Program-made: the position numbers and the translations under genes
Notes under the pieces: model-generated
What the model was told of the DNA's origin: nothing
The model's input: the letters and a program-made list of their open reading frames with translations, nothing else
Database searches by the model: none
Assembly (NCBI GenBank): GCA_964586285.1
Contig: CAZPHU010000014.1
Location: forward strand, 1-58,101
Length of the DNA: 58,101 bases
Direction: 5' to 3'
Source of the DNA: CAZPHU01 sp964586285
GTDB lineage: Bacteria; Fibrobacterota; Chitinivibrionia; Chitinivibrionales; CAYFVL01
In this document: positions 26,271 through 34,465 of the stretch, one piece after another
Layout of the letters: each line of letters begins with the position of its first letter
How positions within the stretch are numbered: position 1 is the stretch's first letter

Positions 26271-27074
26271 ATGCTTGAAATAATTATATTCTCAAAAGAT
26301 CGCGCCTGCCAACTGGACAGCTTAATTAGAAGTATAAATCAAAATCTTACTGCCCCGACTTTTCATATCAATATTCTATACTTGTCCACAAAAGATACAT
26401 ATGATGAAGGATATAGTATTCTAGAGAACAGGTTTCCAAATCATGGAATATCCTGGCATAAAGAAAAGAACTTCGCCGGTGATTTGCGTTCGCTCATCAA
26501 CGGACTGCCCAGCAATAGTTCCGTGTTGTTTTTTGTCGATGATAATATCGTATACAAGCCGGTTGTACTTCAGCCGCTTATGGATGCATTTACCTCTAAA
26601 CATCTTTTCATTTCACTTCGATGCTCCAGGTTGTATGATCCCGAAACAGCCCCTCAATTTATACATGATGAGAAGTATCTGGAGTGGAAATGGAATTACA
26701 GAAAAAAACCGTGGGTCGGTTGGAATTACCCATTCAGCGTTGATGGACACATATTCCATACCTCTCACCTACAAAAGCTGCTGAAACAGACTGATTTTGC
26801 GGCACCCAACTCCCTGGAAGGGCGAATGCACAGAAACAGACACAAGTGGTGGGTAAAGCGAATTCCTAAAGCACTTGCTCCTTTAGGCGCCGCGGTGTTT
26901 AACAATCCGCTAAACAAAGTACAAGCTGAAGGCGAAACATGGCATCAAAATGTTGATATTGATTATCTGAATGAACGATACCTGAACGGTTTCCAAATAA
27001 ACAACCAGGTTCTATATAGTTGCAAACCCACAGATGTTCATTTTGCAGCACCGGTAGAATTTTGCCGCCGATAA
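26271..27074 (+). CDS. Putative GT-A fold glycosyltransferase
   Basis: A 267-residue soluble protein opening with LEIIIFSKDRACQLDSLIRS, a pattern used by GT-A nucleotide-sugar transferases at the first beta-strand. FFVDDNIVYKP (about 84-94) sits where the DxD metal-binding motif is expected. The C-terminal region is rich in Trp, Tyr and His (WKWNYRKKPWVGWNYPF). No membrane segment. It lies 34 bases after the msbA-like gene and its 3' end overlaps the convergent GT-D gene by 37 bases. Sugar and acceptor unknown; the family fit is by pattern only. Confidence 0.6.
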   Translation: MLEIIIFSKDRACQLDSLIRSINQNLTAPTFHINILYLSTKDTYDEGYSILENRFPNHGISWHKEKNFAGDLRSLINGLPSNSSVLFFVDDNIVYKPVVLQPLMDAFTSKHLFISLRCSRLYDPETAPQFIHDEKYLEWKWNYRKKPWVGWNYPFSVDGHIFHTSHLQKLLKQTDFAAPNSLEGRMHRNRHKWWVKRIPKALAPLGAAVFNNPLNKVQAEGETWHQNVDIDYLNERYLNGFQINNQVLYSCKPTDVHFAAPVEFCRR

Positions 27075-27910
27075 TAACTGCGATTTTTCAGAGCTAATCG
27101 CGCAAAATAACGTAAATCTTTTAGTCCGTTGTGCACAGCAGCAAAAGTTCGACGATCCCGATGTTCCGGAGGAAGAACCTTCTGAATCCTGTGACCTACA
27201 AGTTTTATCCATTTACGTGTTGTATTTCCCTCCACTGCGTCTATAATGGATCCGACATCTATTACATGCACGCGCTTATCCAACTCCCACAGCCGTTTAC
27301 CAATCACATTTGACGCCGCCCCCGCCGAAGGTATGACCAGGTCAACCGATGAAATCGAGCTTAACAACTCAGGCCACCAGGAGTCAATACTATCGTATGC
27401 GTTTTTCGGAGGTATATTGATGTAATAATCTATATGCCCGTATAGCTTTTCAGCCGTATCCTTCGGAGTACATCCGATAAATACTTTTCTTTTGGGACGG
27501 ATATATTTCTCAAAGAAGTTAAACATCAGCTCACTATCAAAAACCGAAAGGTAATGGAAAAATATTTGGTTTTCGAATGTTTTATCCGGTTTAATTAGCC
27601 CCTTCTCAAGAAGAAAGCCCTCCAATTCATCATTGTCGTTATATGGCGCAAATACCCCCTTACTCATTCCAGGCTCGAACGGCATATTGATACCAAGCGC
27701 AAGCAAATAATCAGGATGATCTATGACAAACGATTCATTCAACTCTTTTACAAGCCCTTCACTGGTTTTAAACCACGGACAATCCTCGCCCATCATTGCG
27801 CGGACCTCCCCGTCACCATATCGAAGGAAATAAACCTTTTCACTTGCATCCATTCGCGCACATAGATGGTCAAAAGATTCTATGCATCCCTTTGTCTGAA
27901 TTTTATTCAT
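27038..27910 (-). CDS. GT-D fold glycosyltransferase (DUF1792-type)
   Basis: A 290-residue protein with the sequence FLRYGDGEVRAMMG near residue 29-42. The RYGDGE element carries the DxE motif of the GT-D fold first described in streptococcal serine-rich-repeat protein glycosylation (DUF1792). FIGCTPKDTAEKLYG and LVIPSAGAASNVIGKRLWE match the later Rossmann part, and DVGSIIDA the conserved end. It is the last gene of a five-gene minus-strand glycosyltransferase operon (31982 down to 27038), overlapping its upstream neighbour by 8 bases. Acceptor is unknown; in this context a surface polysaccharide or LPS is most likely. Confidence 0.75.
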   Translation of the reverse strand: MNKIQTKGCIESFDHLCARMDASEKVYFLRYGDGEVRAMMGEDCPWFKTSEGLVKELNESFVIDHPDYLLALGINMPFEPGMSKGVFAPYNDNDELEGFLLEKGLIKPDKTFENQIFFHYLSVFDSELMFNFFEKYIRPKRKVFIGCTPKDTAEKLYGHIDYYINIPPKNAYDSIDSWWPELLSSISSVDLVIPSAGAASNVIGKRLWELDKRVHVIDVGSIIDAVEGNTTRKWIKLVGHRIQKVLPPEHRDRRTFAAVHNGLKDLRYFARLALKNRSYYRRQNSTGAAK

Positions 27911-28988
27911 TGCCCTGCCTTCTATAGCTTTCGATCATTAGATCCGTAACTTGCCTTCCAGTATGAGTATGGTCATAGTTTCTGATTACAAACTCGGCAT
28001 CTTTTCCCATATTGCGTCTCAATGAACTGTTTTCGACATAACGGACTATACACCCGGCCAAACTCTCAGGCCTTGATTCACATAACATGATATTTTTACC
28101 ATTGGTAAAGATTTCCTCAACAGCTTTAGTTTTTTTAGTGATAATCGGTTTGCCGCATGCAGAATAGTGAAATACTTTATTCGGAATTACCATATCGGTT
28201 TTTTTTGAGCTGCCGAATATGCCAAGGCATATATCCCAGGAGCGAATCTTATCGGGCAACTGAACATACTTCACTTTACCTGTCAATCTTACATTTTTGA
28301 GCCCAAATGATTTTATCTGCTTCTCGATCTTATCGAAAGTATGTCCTGCACCTACAAGCTCAAAGAGGATGTCACTTCTTTTTCGCAGTATATTTGCAGC
28401 ACCTATTATTACATCTATTCCATGTAAAGGAATAAAACTACCGTAGAATCCAACTTTTATCCGTCCGTTTTCCTTCGTTTCTTTCTCTTCTGGAGAAAAA
28501 TCGTGTGCATTATAACCGACGTATAGAACTTTTACTTTTTCTTCAGGAATTCTATACTTTTCACAAAAGAATTTTTTATGCTCTTGCGTATCGGCGAAAA
28601 CAATGTCTGCGGCGTTCAACGCACGTTTGTCCGCCAGGTAATTGGAAAGCGCATGAATCGACCAACGTGCAGCGGTTTTATAGTCGTTTATTTTACTTTC
28701 GTATCTTGATATCAAAGGATCAAAGAAAAGCGGTTTTTTTGTATGACGACGAACAACAGGGACCTCATGATGACAAAAAGATGGAACAAATACGATGTCC
28801 GTACTTACCGGTTTCTTACGCAGCAGGGTGTTCAGGCGACGTGTTCTCCAAAAAGGTGAGGACCATTCCACATGGCGAGTATCTACTTCCACTCCGATCT
28901 CTTTGAGCCCCGTTATGATAACATCATTGCGCGGATACTCTCTGCTGTACCCCCCGGCCAGGGTTAGGGTTGGATATTGTGTAATCAT
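27903..28988 (-). CDS. Glycosyltransferase family 4 (GT-B fold)
   Basis: A 361-residue GT-B protein. The frame is open to a TTG at 28994, but the ATG at 28986-28988 overlaps the upstream stop as ATGA, so translational coupling favours it. The second Rossmann domain contains VKVLYVGYNAHDFSPEE, KVGFYGSFIPLHGIDVIIGA, FELVGAGHTFDKIEKQI, VRLTGKVKYVQLPDKI and the nucleotide-sugar segment VIPNKVFHYSACGKPIITK, all typical of GT4. Donor and acceptor unknown. Fourth gene of the minus-strand operon. Confidence 0.88.
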   Translation of the reverse strand: MITQYPTLTLAGGYSREYPRNDVIITGLKEIGVEVDTRHVEWSSPFWRTRRLNTLLRKKPVSTDIVFVPSFCHHEVPVVRRHTKKPLFFDPLISRYESKINDYKTAARWSIHALSNYLADKRALNAADIVFADTQEHKKFFCEKYRIPEEKVKVLYVGYNAHDFSPEEKETKENGRIKVGFYGSFIPLHGIDVIIGAANILRKRSDILFELVGAGHTFDKIEKQIKSFGLKNVRLTGKVKYVQLPDKIRSWDICLGIFGSSKKTDMVIPNKVFHYSACGKPIITKKTKAVEEIFTNGKNIMLCESRPESLAGCIVRYVENSSLRRNMGKDAEFVIRNYDHTHTGRQVTDLMIESYRRQGNE

Positions 28989-30070
28989 GAGCAAATCCTG
29001 GAGTAAACGTCCGCGGTCATCGAAACCGTTTTCTGAATATCGAATTTTTCTAATCGTTTATACCCGTTTGAAACCAACTCTTTACTAAGAGCGGTACAGT
29101 CAAACAGTTTTTGAATATGCCTTGAAAGCATATCTGAATCCCCTGAGTCAAATAAAAGTCCGTTTTCCAAATGAGTGATAATATCGGGAATGCCTCCCAC
29201 ATTGGCCGCCACGACCGGAACTCCGGCCAGTAAAGCATCCAGGGTAGCTGTCCCAAGCCCCTCACTTCTGCTGGCCAAAACGTAAATATCAAGAAGCGGC
29301 AGTATACTACCGATATCATCACGGTGCCCGGTAAATGTCACGCTGTCTGCAATTCCAAGCTCTTTGGCGTGTTCTTGCAGCTCATATCTGAGAGGCCCAT
29401 CGCCTACAAAAAGCCCATGCACGTCTTTACCCCCTTCTATCAGCCTTTTTAGAGCGGATAAAACAGTTCGATGGCCTTTTTCTACCGTTAACGCAGCAAC
29501 TACCCCGATAACATGGCGTTGTGGCGGAATACCCAGCTCCTCCTTACCCAAGTACCTAACCCCATTGAATTTGTTCATATCTATACCGCTGGGTATAATA
29601 CTGATTTTTGACTGAGTCACCGCCATATCGGTGAGCCTTTGTGATATGGCGGTGCTTATGGCGATTATGTGATCTGTTTTTTTATACTTAAACAGAGTGC
29701 CACGATTTGTTTTCAATCTCGGCAGATTCCTTCTGGTTACTACAAGTGGTATAGACGTATTCAAGCAGGCCAACGCAGCAAACGCGATTGTATGTGCACG
29801 TGCGGTATGCGCATGAACGCAACTTATTTCCGGCTTTTTCGCAAGCCTTCGAATGCGCGCAATGGAACTAATCGCCTGAATCCCATGAAGCTCAAGCGGA
29901 TGCAATATACAGCCAAGCTCTTTACATCGCCCCCAGAGAGCACCCTTTGCCTGAGTCACCAATTCACAATGAACGCCGGATGAAATCAACCCCTTTACGA
30001 GAAGATATGTCTGGTTTTCCCCTCCACGCCAACCGGTGGAGTCATTTATATGAAGTACGCCTAATCCCAT
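28985..30070 (-). CDS. Glycosyltransferase family 4 (GT-B fold)
   Basis: A 361-residue retaining-type GT-B protein. The N-terminal STGWRGGENQTYLLVKGLI is the acceptor-side GG motif. SIIPSGIDMNKF, VIGVVAALTVEKGHRTVLSAL, LFVGDGPLRYELQEHAKEL and VTFTGHRDDIGSILPLLDIY are followed by ASRSEGLGTATLDALLAGVP, which contains the E-x7-E motif. This combination fits LPS-core or capsule GT4 enzymes. It starts two bases after the upstream GT2 gene and overlaps the next GT4 by four bases. Specific linkage unknown. Confidence 0.9.
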   Translation of the reverse strand: MGLGVLHINDSTGWRGGENQTYLLVKGLISSGVHCELVTQAKGALWGRCKELGCILHPLELHGIQAISSIARIRRLAKKPEISCVHAHTARAHTIAFAALACLNTSIPLVVTRRNLPRLKTNRGTLFKYKKTDHIIAISTAISQRLTDMAVTQSKISIIPSGIDMNKFNGVRYLGKEELGIPPQRHVIGVVAALTVEKGHRTVLSALKRLIEGGKDVHGLFVGDGPLRYELQEHAKELGIADSVTFTGHRDDIGSILPLLDIYVLASRSEGLGTATLDALLAGVPVVAANVGGIPDIITHLENGLLFDSGDSDMLSRHIQKLFDCTALSKELVSNGYKRLEKFDIQKTVSMTADVYSRICS

Positions 30071-30072
30071 CG

Positions 30073-30975
30073 TCAGCGTTTTACCAGATGATAGTTCTTA
30101 AAGCCAAACAACTGCCTTCCACCGAGCAGATTCTGCTCAACAAACGTTAAAAGGCGATATTTAAACTTGTCATGCTTATGCCTGACCGATGTTTTTCCAG
30201 TGTACTGCAAATTATTCGCCCAGTCAAATTTCTCGACCCAGGCTTTCATGACTTCGGGATATGTTTCATTATATCGACATAACTTTTCCAACGACCCGTA
30301 ATCAAAGCCGCGTTCTTCTTTAACCAGGTTTTCTTCTACCCACTTTGTACCTTTATAGGCTTTAGCAAACTCATATCGTTTGTCACTCATCAAACGGGGC
30401 GGACGTACCCATCCGTAATGAAAAATTTCCGCATCGACTTTCGCCACAGCTATTTTCTCATCATTAAGCCTGAAGGATTGCGCATCATTCCAGGATTCGA
30501 TTCCGATCCCGTTCCTTACGATTCGAATTTCCCTTGGATACCAGGCATGATTAACATGATAGTGATTGTAGTCACCCCAGAAATGTTTGAAGCCAAACAA
30601 AATCCCCTGAATTTGCTTATCGGAAACGAGCTGCTCACACCGACTCTTGATAACCGGAAGATATTTTTCATGCACGATTTCATCTGCCTGAATATAAAAA
30701 CACCAGTCGCCCGTACACTCATTCAATGCTATATTGGTCTGTTGACTATATATGTGTCCCTTTAGTTTATCATAATCCTGCCAAACAGTATCTATAATAC
30801 GAACTTTAGGATCACCAATATCTTCTACCAGCTGCCTGGTTCTATCATCTTTATCACCTTGTCCAACTGCAATTATGAATTCATCACAAATCGGCAATAT
30901 GGATTTGATCGACTCCGCCACCGGATAATAAAGCTTCTGTGCATTTCTGGCAAATGAAAAGCCGCTTATCTTCAT
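30073..30975 (-). CDS. Glycosyltransferase family 2 (GT-A fold)
   Basis: A 300-residue GT2 protein: KISGFSFARNAQKLYYPVAE is the first strand and ILPICDEFIIAVGQGDKDDRT the second. WCFYIQADEIVHEKYLP places QADE at the DxD position. The C-terminal part (WGDYNHYHVNHAWYPREIRI, FHYGWVRPP) is like GT2 enzymes that modify LPS core or teichoic-type glycans. No membrane anchor. Second gene of the minus-strand glycan operon, 56 bases after the heptosyltransferase. Confidence 0.85.
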   Translation of the reverse strand: MKISGFSFARNAQKLYYPVAESIKSILPICDEFIIAVGQGDKDDRTRQLVEDIGDPKVRIIDTVWQDYDKLKGHIYSQQTNIALNECTGDWCFYIQADEIVHEKYLPVIKSRCEQLVSDKQIQGILFGFKHFWGDYNHYHVNHAWYPREIRIVRNGIGIESWNDAQSFRLNDEKIAVAKVDAEIFHYGWVRPPRLMSDKRYEFAKAYKGTKWVEENLVKEERGFDYGSLEKLCRYNETYPEVMKAWVEKFDWANNLQYTGKTSVRHKHDKFKYRLLTFVEQNLLGGRQLFGFKNYHLVKR

Positions 30976-31031
30976 ATTAGTAGCCCTGGATTCTTTGCAA
31001 ATAACTGCGGTATGTCTATTCGCTAAACAAA

Positions 31032-31982
31032 TTATCTGGATTTATCTTTCATGAGATCGGTTTTCTCCAAAATACTTTCTACCGAAATCCTGTGAAGACA
31101 GTTGTAATGGCCGTAACGGCAGATTCTTTTGAAACATGGGGCGCACGGTTGTTTATTTTGAACAGCAACAGAGTTCTTTCCCAAGGGCCTGGTCCATTCC
31201 GGGCTGGTTGAACCGAACAAACCGATAACGGGCTTACCTAAAAAACCTGCCATGTGCATCAGTCCCGAATCGTTACTTATTACTAATTTGGCTGACGAAA
31301 GTATCGAAAGTACCTCAAGTAGTGATGTTTCACCGCATAAATTTTCTACTTTTTTTCCACCAACGGTTTTAATTTCATCCCCCGCGGGTCGATCTTCGGA
31401 AGTTCCGATAACGATTATATTATCATCCAGACTATCAGCCAACCTTGCAAAGTATGGCCAACGCTTGGCCGGACCATACTTCGCACCGGGACAAAGCACT
31501 ATCGGATTGTCGTGTTTTTTTTCGTTCAAAGGGGCTCGCAAGCTCCCCTCCCACGATTGCGGTCCCCAAAAGGGCGTATCCAACAGAGTCGAATACTCTG
31601 CTATAAGATGTTTCTTTTTCGTTCTAATTTTGGAAGAAAGTCGCCTGGAAAGAAAAACACCTCGCAGTTCGGTATTTAAACCCACTCTTTGGGGTATAGC
31701 CGATCTGAAAGCGAACAGACCGGATGAAAAGGATAGAGGAAGCAGGGTAATTCGATCAAAATCACCTTCTCTAACCGCAGCTAGAGTGTTGCGGTAGTCT
31801 TCCCTTGTTTTTCTGGCGAAAGGTATAATCGGGAAATCGGAAAGAATCCGACACATCTCGACCAGATACTCAGGCACAAGAAGTGTAACACTCTCGGGTT
31901 TTTTCTCTCTTTTTTCGATTACCGACAACGCTAGAAGAAAGTCGCCTATCCAGTTAGGCATTAAAATACAGTGTCCAGGCAT
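31032..31982 (-). CDS. waaF: ADP-heptose--LPS heptosyltransferase II-like (GT9)
   Basis: GT9 enzyme of 316 residues that adds heptose to the inner LPS core. The frame extends to a TTG at 31988, but the ATG at 31982 is preferred. HCILMPNWIGDFLLALSVIE is the GT9 N-terminal motif (PNWIGD, with the usual catalytic Asp). ISNDSGLMHMAGFLGKPVIG and FGSTSPEWTRPLG match the donor-binding half, and CAPCFKRICRYGHYNCLHRI matches the WaaF C-terminal Cys-rich pattern. It implies an LPS with a heptose core. First gene of the five-gene operon; divergent from gmd. Confidence 0.88.
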   Translation of the reverse strand: MPGHCILMPNWIGDFLLALSVIEKREKKPESVTLLVPEYLVEMCRILSDFPIIPFARKTREDYRNTLAAVREGDFDRITLLPLSFSSGLFAFRSAIPQRVGLNTELRGVFLSRRLSSKIRTKKKHLIAEYSTLLDTPFWGPQSWEGSLRAPLNEKKHDNPIVLCPGAKYGPAKRWPYFARLADSLDDNIIVIGTSEDRPAGDEIKTVGGKKVENLCGETSLLEVLSILSSAKLVISNDSGLMHMAGFLGKPVIGLFGSTSPEWTRPLGKNSVAVQNKQPCAPCFKRICRYGHYNCLHRISVESILEKTDLMKDKSR

Positions 31983-32218
31983 GTACAAACAATCGCGGGT
32001 TCAAATTTCTTTTTCATTACAATACGAGTAGGGTATAAATATACATCACCTCGTATTTTATATTCGACCAAATAATGAAAAGTGACCCGAATTTAGCTGC
32101 AATTTCGAGGTAGGTTACCGGAATTTAATATAAATGGTTGTTTTAAATACTCCTGAAGGTGTCTACATACTATTTTTTCTCGTATTCAGCACTTAAGGAT
32201 TGTGACAGGAGTTTTACC

Positions 32219-33277
32219 ATGAATAAAAAGAAGGCTCTCATTACCGGCATAACAGGACAGGATGGATCATACCTCACTGAGATGCTGCTGGAGAAAGGAT
32301 ATGAGGTCCACGGGATTATTCGCAGAGCAAGCAGTTTCAATACAAAAAGAATCGATCATCTATACAGGGATCCCCATGAAAGAGAAGTCAATCTGTTCCT
32401 TCACTACGGCGACATGACCGACAGCAGCAACATGAACAGGTTGTTGGAGAAGATCGATCCCGATGAAATCTACAACCTTGCCGCCCAATCCCATGTACAG
32501 GTATCCTTTGAAGTACCCGAATACACGGCGGAAACAGATGCTATAGGCACTTTGAGGATGTTGGATGCCATAAAGGAAACTGGTATCAGGACCCGTTTCT
32601 ATCAAGCCTCAACTTCCGAACTTTACGGAAAAGTGCAGGAGGTACCGCAAAAGGAGACCACCCCTTTTTATCCCCGTTCACCGTACGGAGTTGCCAAGCT
32701 TTACGGGTACTGGATCGTTGTGAATTACCGCGAGGCCTACGGTCTTCACGCCAGTAACGGAATACTTTTCAATCACGAATCTCCTCGTCGCGGAGAAATC
32801 TTTGTCACGAGGAAAATTACGATGGCGGCGGCGTCTATAAAGGAAGGGTTGCAGGATTGTCTGTTTATAGGGAATCTTAATGCTCGTCGTGATTGGGGGT
32901 ATGCACCTGATTATGTGAAAGCAATGTGGATGATGCTTCAGCACGACAGTCCAAATGACTACATTATCGCCACCGGGCAGATGCATACGGTTAGAGAGTT
33001 TACGGAAAAGTCTTTCGCCCGGCTGGGCATGCCTCTTCGTTGGGAAGGGGAGGAAGCGGATGAAGTTGGCATAAACACTGAAACGGGTAAGGTTGTCGTA
33101 CGTGTTGATCCCAGGTATTACCGTCCCGCCGAAGTAGACCAGCTATGCGGCGACCCGACAAGGGCCAAAACACAATTAGGTTGGCAGCCGACTGTAACTT
33201 TCGAAAGGCTTATTGAAATAATGGTCGATGCCGATCATCAGTTAGCCATCAGAAGGAAAAAGAAGGCCGCGCTTTAA
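32219..33277 (+). CDS. gmd: GDP-mannose 4,6-dehydratase
   Basis: Converts GDP-D-mannose to GDP-4-keto-6-deoxymannose, feeding the fucose synthase at 17894. The frame opens upstream at a GTG (32159), but the ATG at 32219 is preferred for its AGGAG site and because the protein then starts normally (NKKKALITGITGQDGSYLTE), 352 residues. Motifs: nucleotide loop GITGQDGSYL, NLAAQSHVQVSFEVPEYT, QASTSELYGKVQEVPQKE, and SPYGVAKLYGYW with the catalytic Tyr/Lys, plus RRDWGYAPDYVKAMW. It lies divergent from the LPS operon and upstream of a bidirectional terminator. Confidence 0.97.
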   Translation: MNKKKALITGITGQDGSYLTEMLLEKGYEVHGIIRRASSFNTKRIDHLYRDPHEREVNLFLHYGDMTDSSNMNRLLEKIDPDEIYNLAAQSHVQVSFEVPEYTAETDAIGTLRMLDAIKETGIRTRFYQASTSELYGKVQEVPQKETTPFYPRSPYGVAKLYGYWIVVNYREAYGLHASNGILFNHESPRRGEIFVTRKITMAAASIKEGLQDCLFIGNLNARRDWGYAPDYVKAMWMMLQHDSPNDYIIATGQMHTVREFTEKSFARLGMPLRWEGEEADEVGINTETGKVVVRVDPRYYRPAEVDQLCGDPTRAKTQLGWQPTVTFERLIEIMVDADHQLAIRRKKKAAL

Positions 33278-33349
33278 ACCAACCATCGACAGAAGTGTTT
33301 TGTGAAATATCACAGCAGTTCGATAAGATGCGACTATTAAGAGGCAAGA

Positions 33350-33390
33350 CAAAACAACCGGCAATCGTCCTAACAAAGCCGGTTGTTTTG
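33350..33390. terminator. Bidirectional intrinsic terminator between gmd and folD
   Basis: CAAAACAACCGGC (33350-33362) is perfectly repeated in inverse at 33378-33390, a 13-bp stem with a 15-base loop. One arm is A-rich and the other T-rich, so both convergent genes can end here. Confidence 0.75.
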
Positions 33391-33423
33391 CCATCTATGT
33401 TGAGGTGTTACTTTCTTTTTAAA

Positions 33424-34278
33424 TCAGACTATTCCCAAAGCCTTTTCGCCTGCCTCGACGGTTTGGTATATCAGAGTTGCAATGGTCATTGGGCCTACAC
33501 CCCCGGGCACGGGTGTGTAGGCACTACTCAGAGGCGCGGCATTCTCTAAATCGATATCACCGATACCGCCCGGATGATATCCGGCGTCTATCAAAACCGC
33601 CCCCTTTTTAATCCAGTCCGCCTTGATGAACTTAGGACGTCCAACCGCACCGATTACAATATCAGCAGAGCGAATTTTTTCGGCGAGGGCGGTTGTACGT
33701 GAATGGCAAATGGTTACCGTTGCATTCCTGTTAAGCAACATCATAGCCATGGGCTTTCCCAGGATGGGACTCCTGCCGACAACAACCGCATCTTTCCCTT
33801 CAAGTTCGATTTCGTAATAATCGAGTATTTTCATAATCCCGGCCGGAGTCGCACTTCCGTACGCCCTCTCCCCCATCGACATACGACCGAATCCCAGACA
33901 GGTCACTCCATCGACATCCTTCTCCAAAGAAATCCGATCGAAACATTCACGTTCATTGATCTGGGACGGCACCGGGTGTTGAAGTAAAATCCCGTGAACA
34001 TCAGGATTAGCGTTTAGAGAATCGATCTGCTCAAGAAGCTGCTCTGTGGTGGTTTCCTGGGGTAATTCGATACGCTCCGAAAGCATCCCCACACGGCTGC
34101 AGGCATTACCTTTCATTTTGACGTAGGTAGCCGATGCCGGATCGTTACCCACCAAAATAGTGGCAAGTATCGGTGTTCGTCCACCGCTTTTAATCTTTAT
34201 CACCTCCACTCGCCCCTTCAGATTTTCCTCTACTGTCCGGGAAAGGGCTTTTCCGTCCAGAACTAAAGGCTGTGCCAT
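33424..34278 (-). CDS. folD: Methylene-THF dehydrogenase/methenyl-THF cyclohydrolase
   Basis: Bifunctional one-carbon enzyme of 284 residues, standard length. It oxidises 5,10-methylene-THF and hydrolyses methenyl-THF to 10-formyl-THF. Seen: the substrate-side YVKMKGNACSRVGM with the catalytic Lys, LLQHPVPSQINE, KDVDGVTCLGFGRM, the NADP motif VGRSPILGKPMAMMLL and the closing PVPGGVGPMTIATLI. The ATG has AGGAG upstream (seen as CTCCT on the plus strand). It is divergent from the mraY homologue. Confidence 0.97.
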   Translation of the reverse strand: MAQPLVLDGKALSRTVEENLKGRVEVIKIKSGGRTPILATILVGNDPASATYVKMKGNACSRVGMLSERIELPQETTTEQLLEQIDSLNANPDVHGILLQHPVPSQINERECFDRISLEKDVDGVTCLGFGRMSMGERAYGSATPAGIMKILDYYEIELEGKDAVVVGRSPILGKPMAMMLLNRNATVTICHSRTTALAEKIRSADIVIGAVGRPKFIKADWIKKGAVLIDAGYHPGGIGDIDLENAAPLSSAYTPVPGGVGPMTIATLIYQTVEAGEKALGIV

Positions 34279-34330
34279 AACATCTCCTTATAAATAGTGA
34301 GCAGTATGCATCGAAATATTTCTATACTCA

Positions 34331-34359
34331 TTGCGGGAAAAGAAGCAGTAATATACAAT
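34331..34359 (+). promoter_or_regulatory. Candidate promoter for the mraY homologue
   Basis: TTGCGG (34331-34336) and TACAAT (34354-34359) with a 17-base spacer, about 107 bases before the start at 34466. The -10 element matches consensus at 5/6, the -35 only at 3/6. Confidence 0.3.
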
Positions 34360-34465
34360 AATGATCGTTTTTTTCTCATATGCTTTCGTTTCGGGGTTTC
34401 TTGCAAGTATTTTATTCTGATGATTTCAATTATTTGATTTTTCTGATTTAAGGGTTCTTATACGC

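Noticed and set aside
33302..33315. TGTGA-N4-TCACA-like palindrome after gmd
   Set aside because: The spacer is four instead of six bases and it lies between two converging genes, downstream of both, so an operator role is unlikely.
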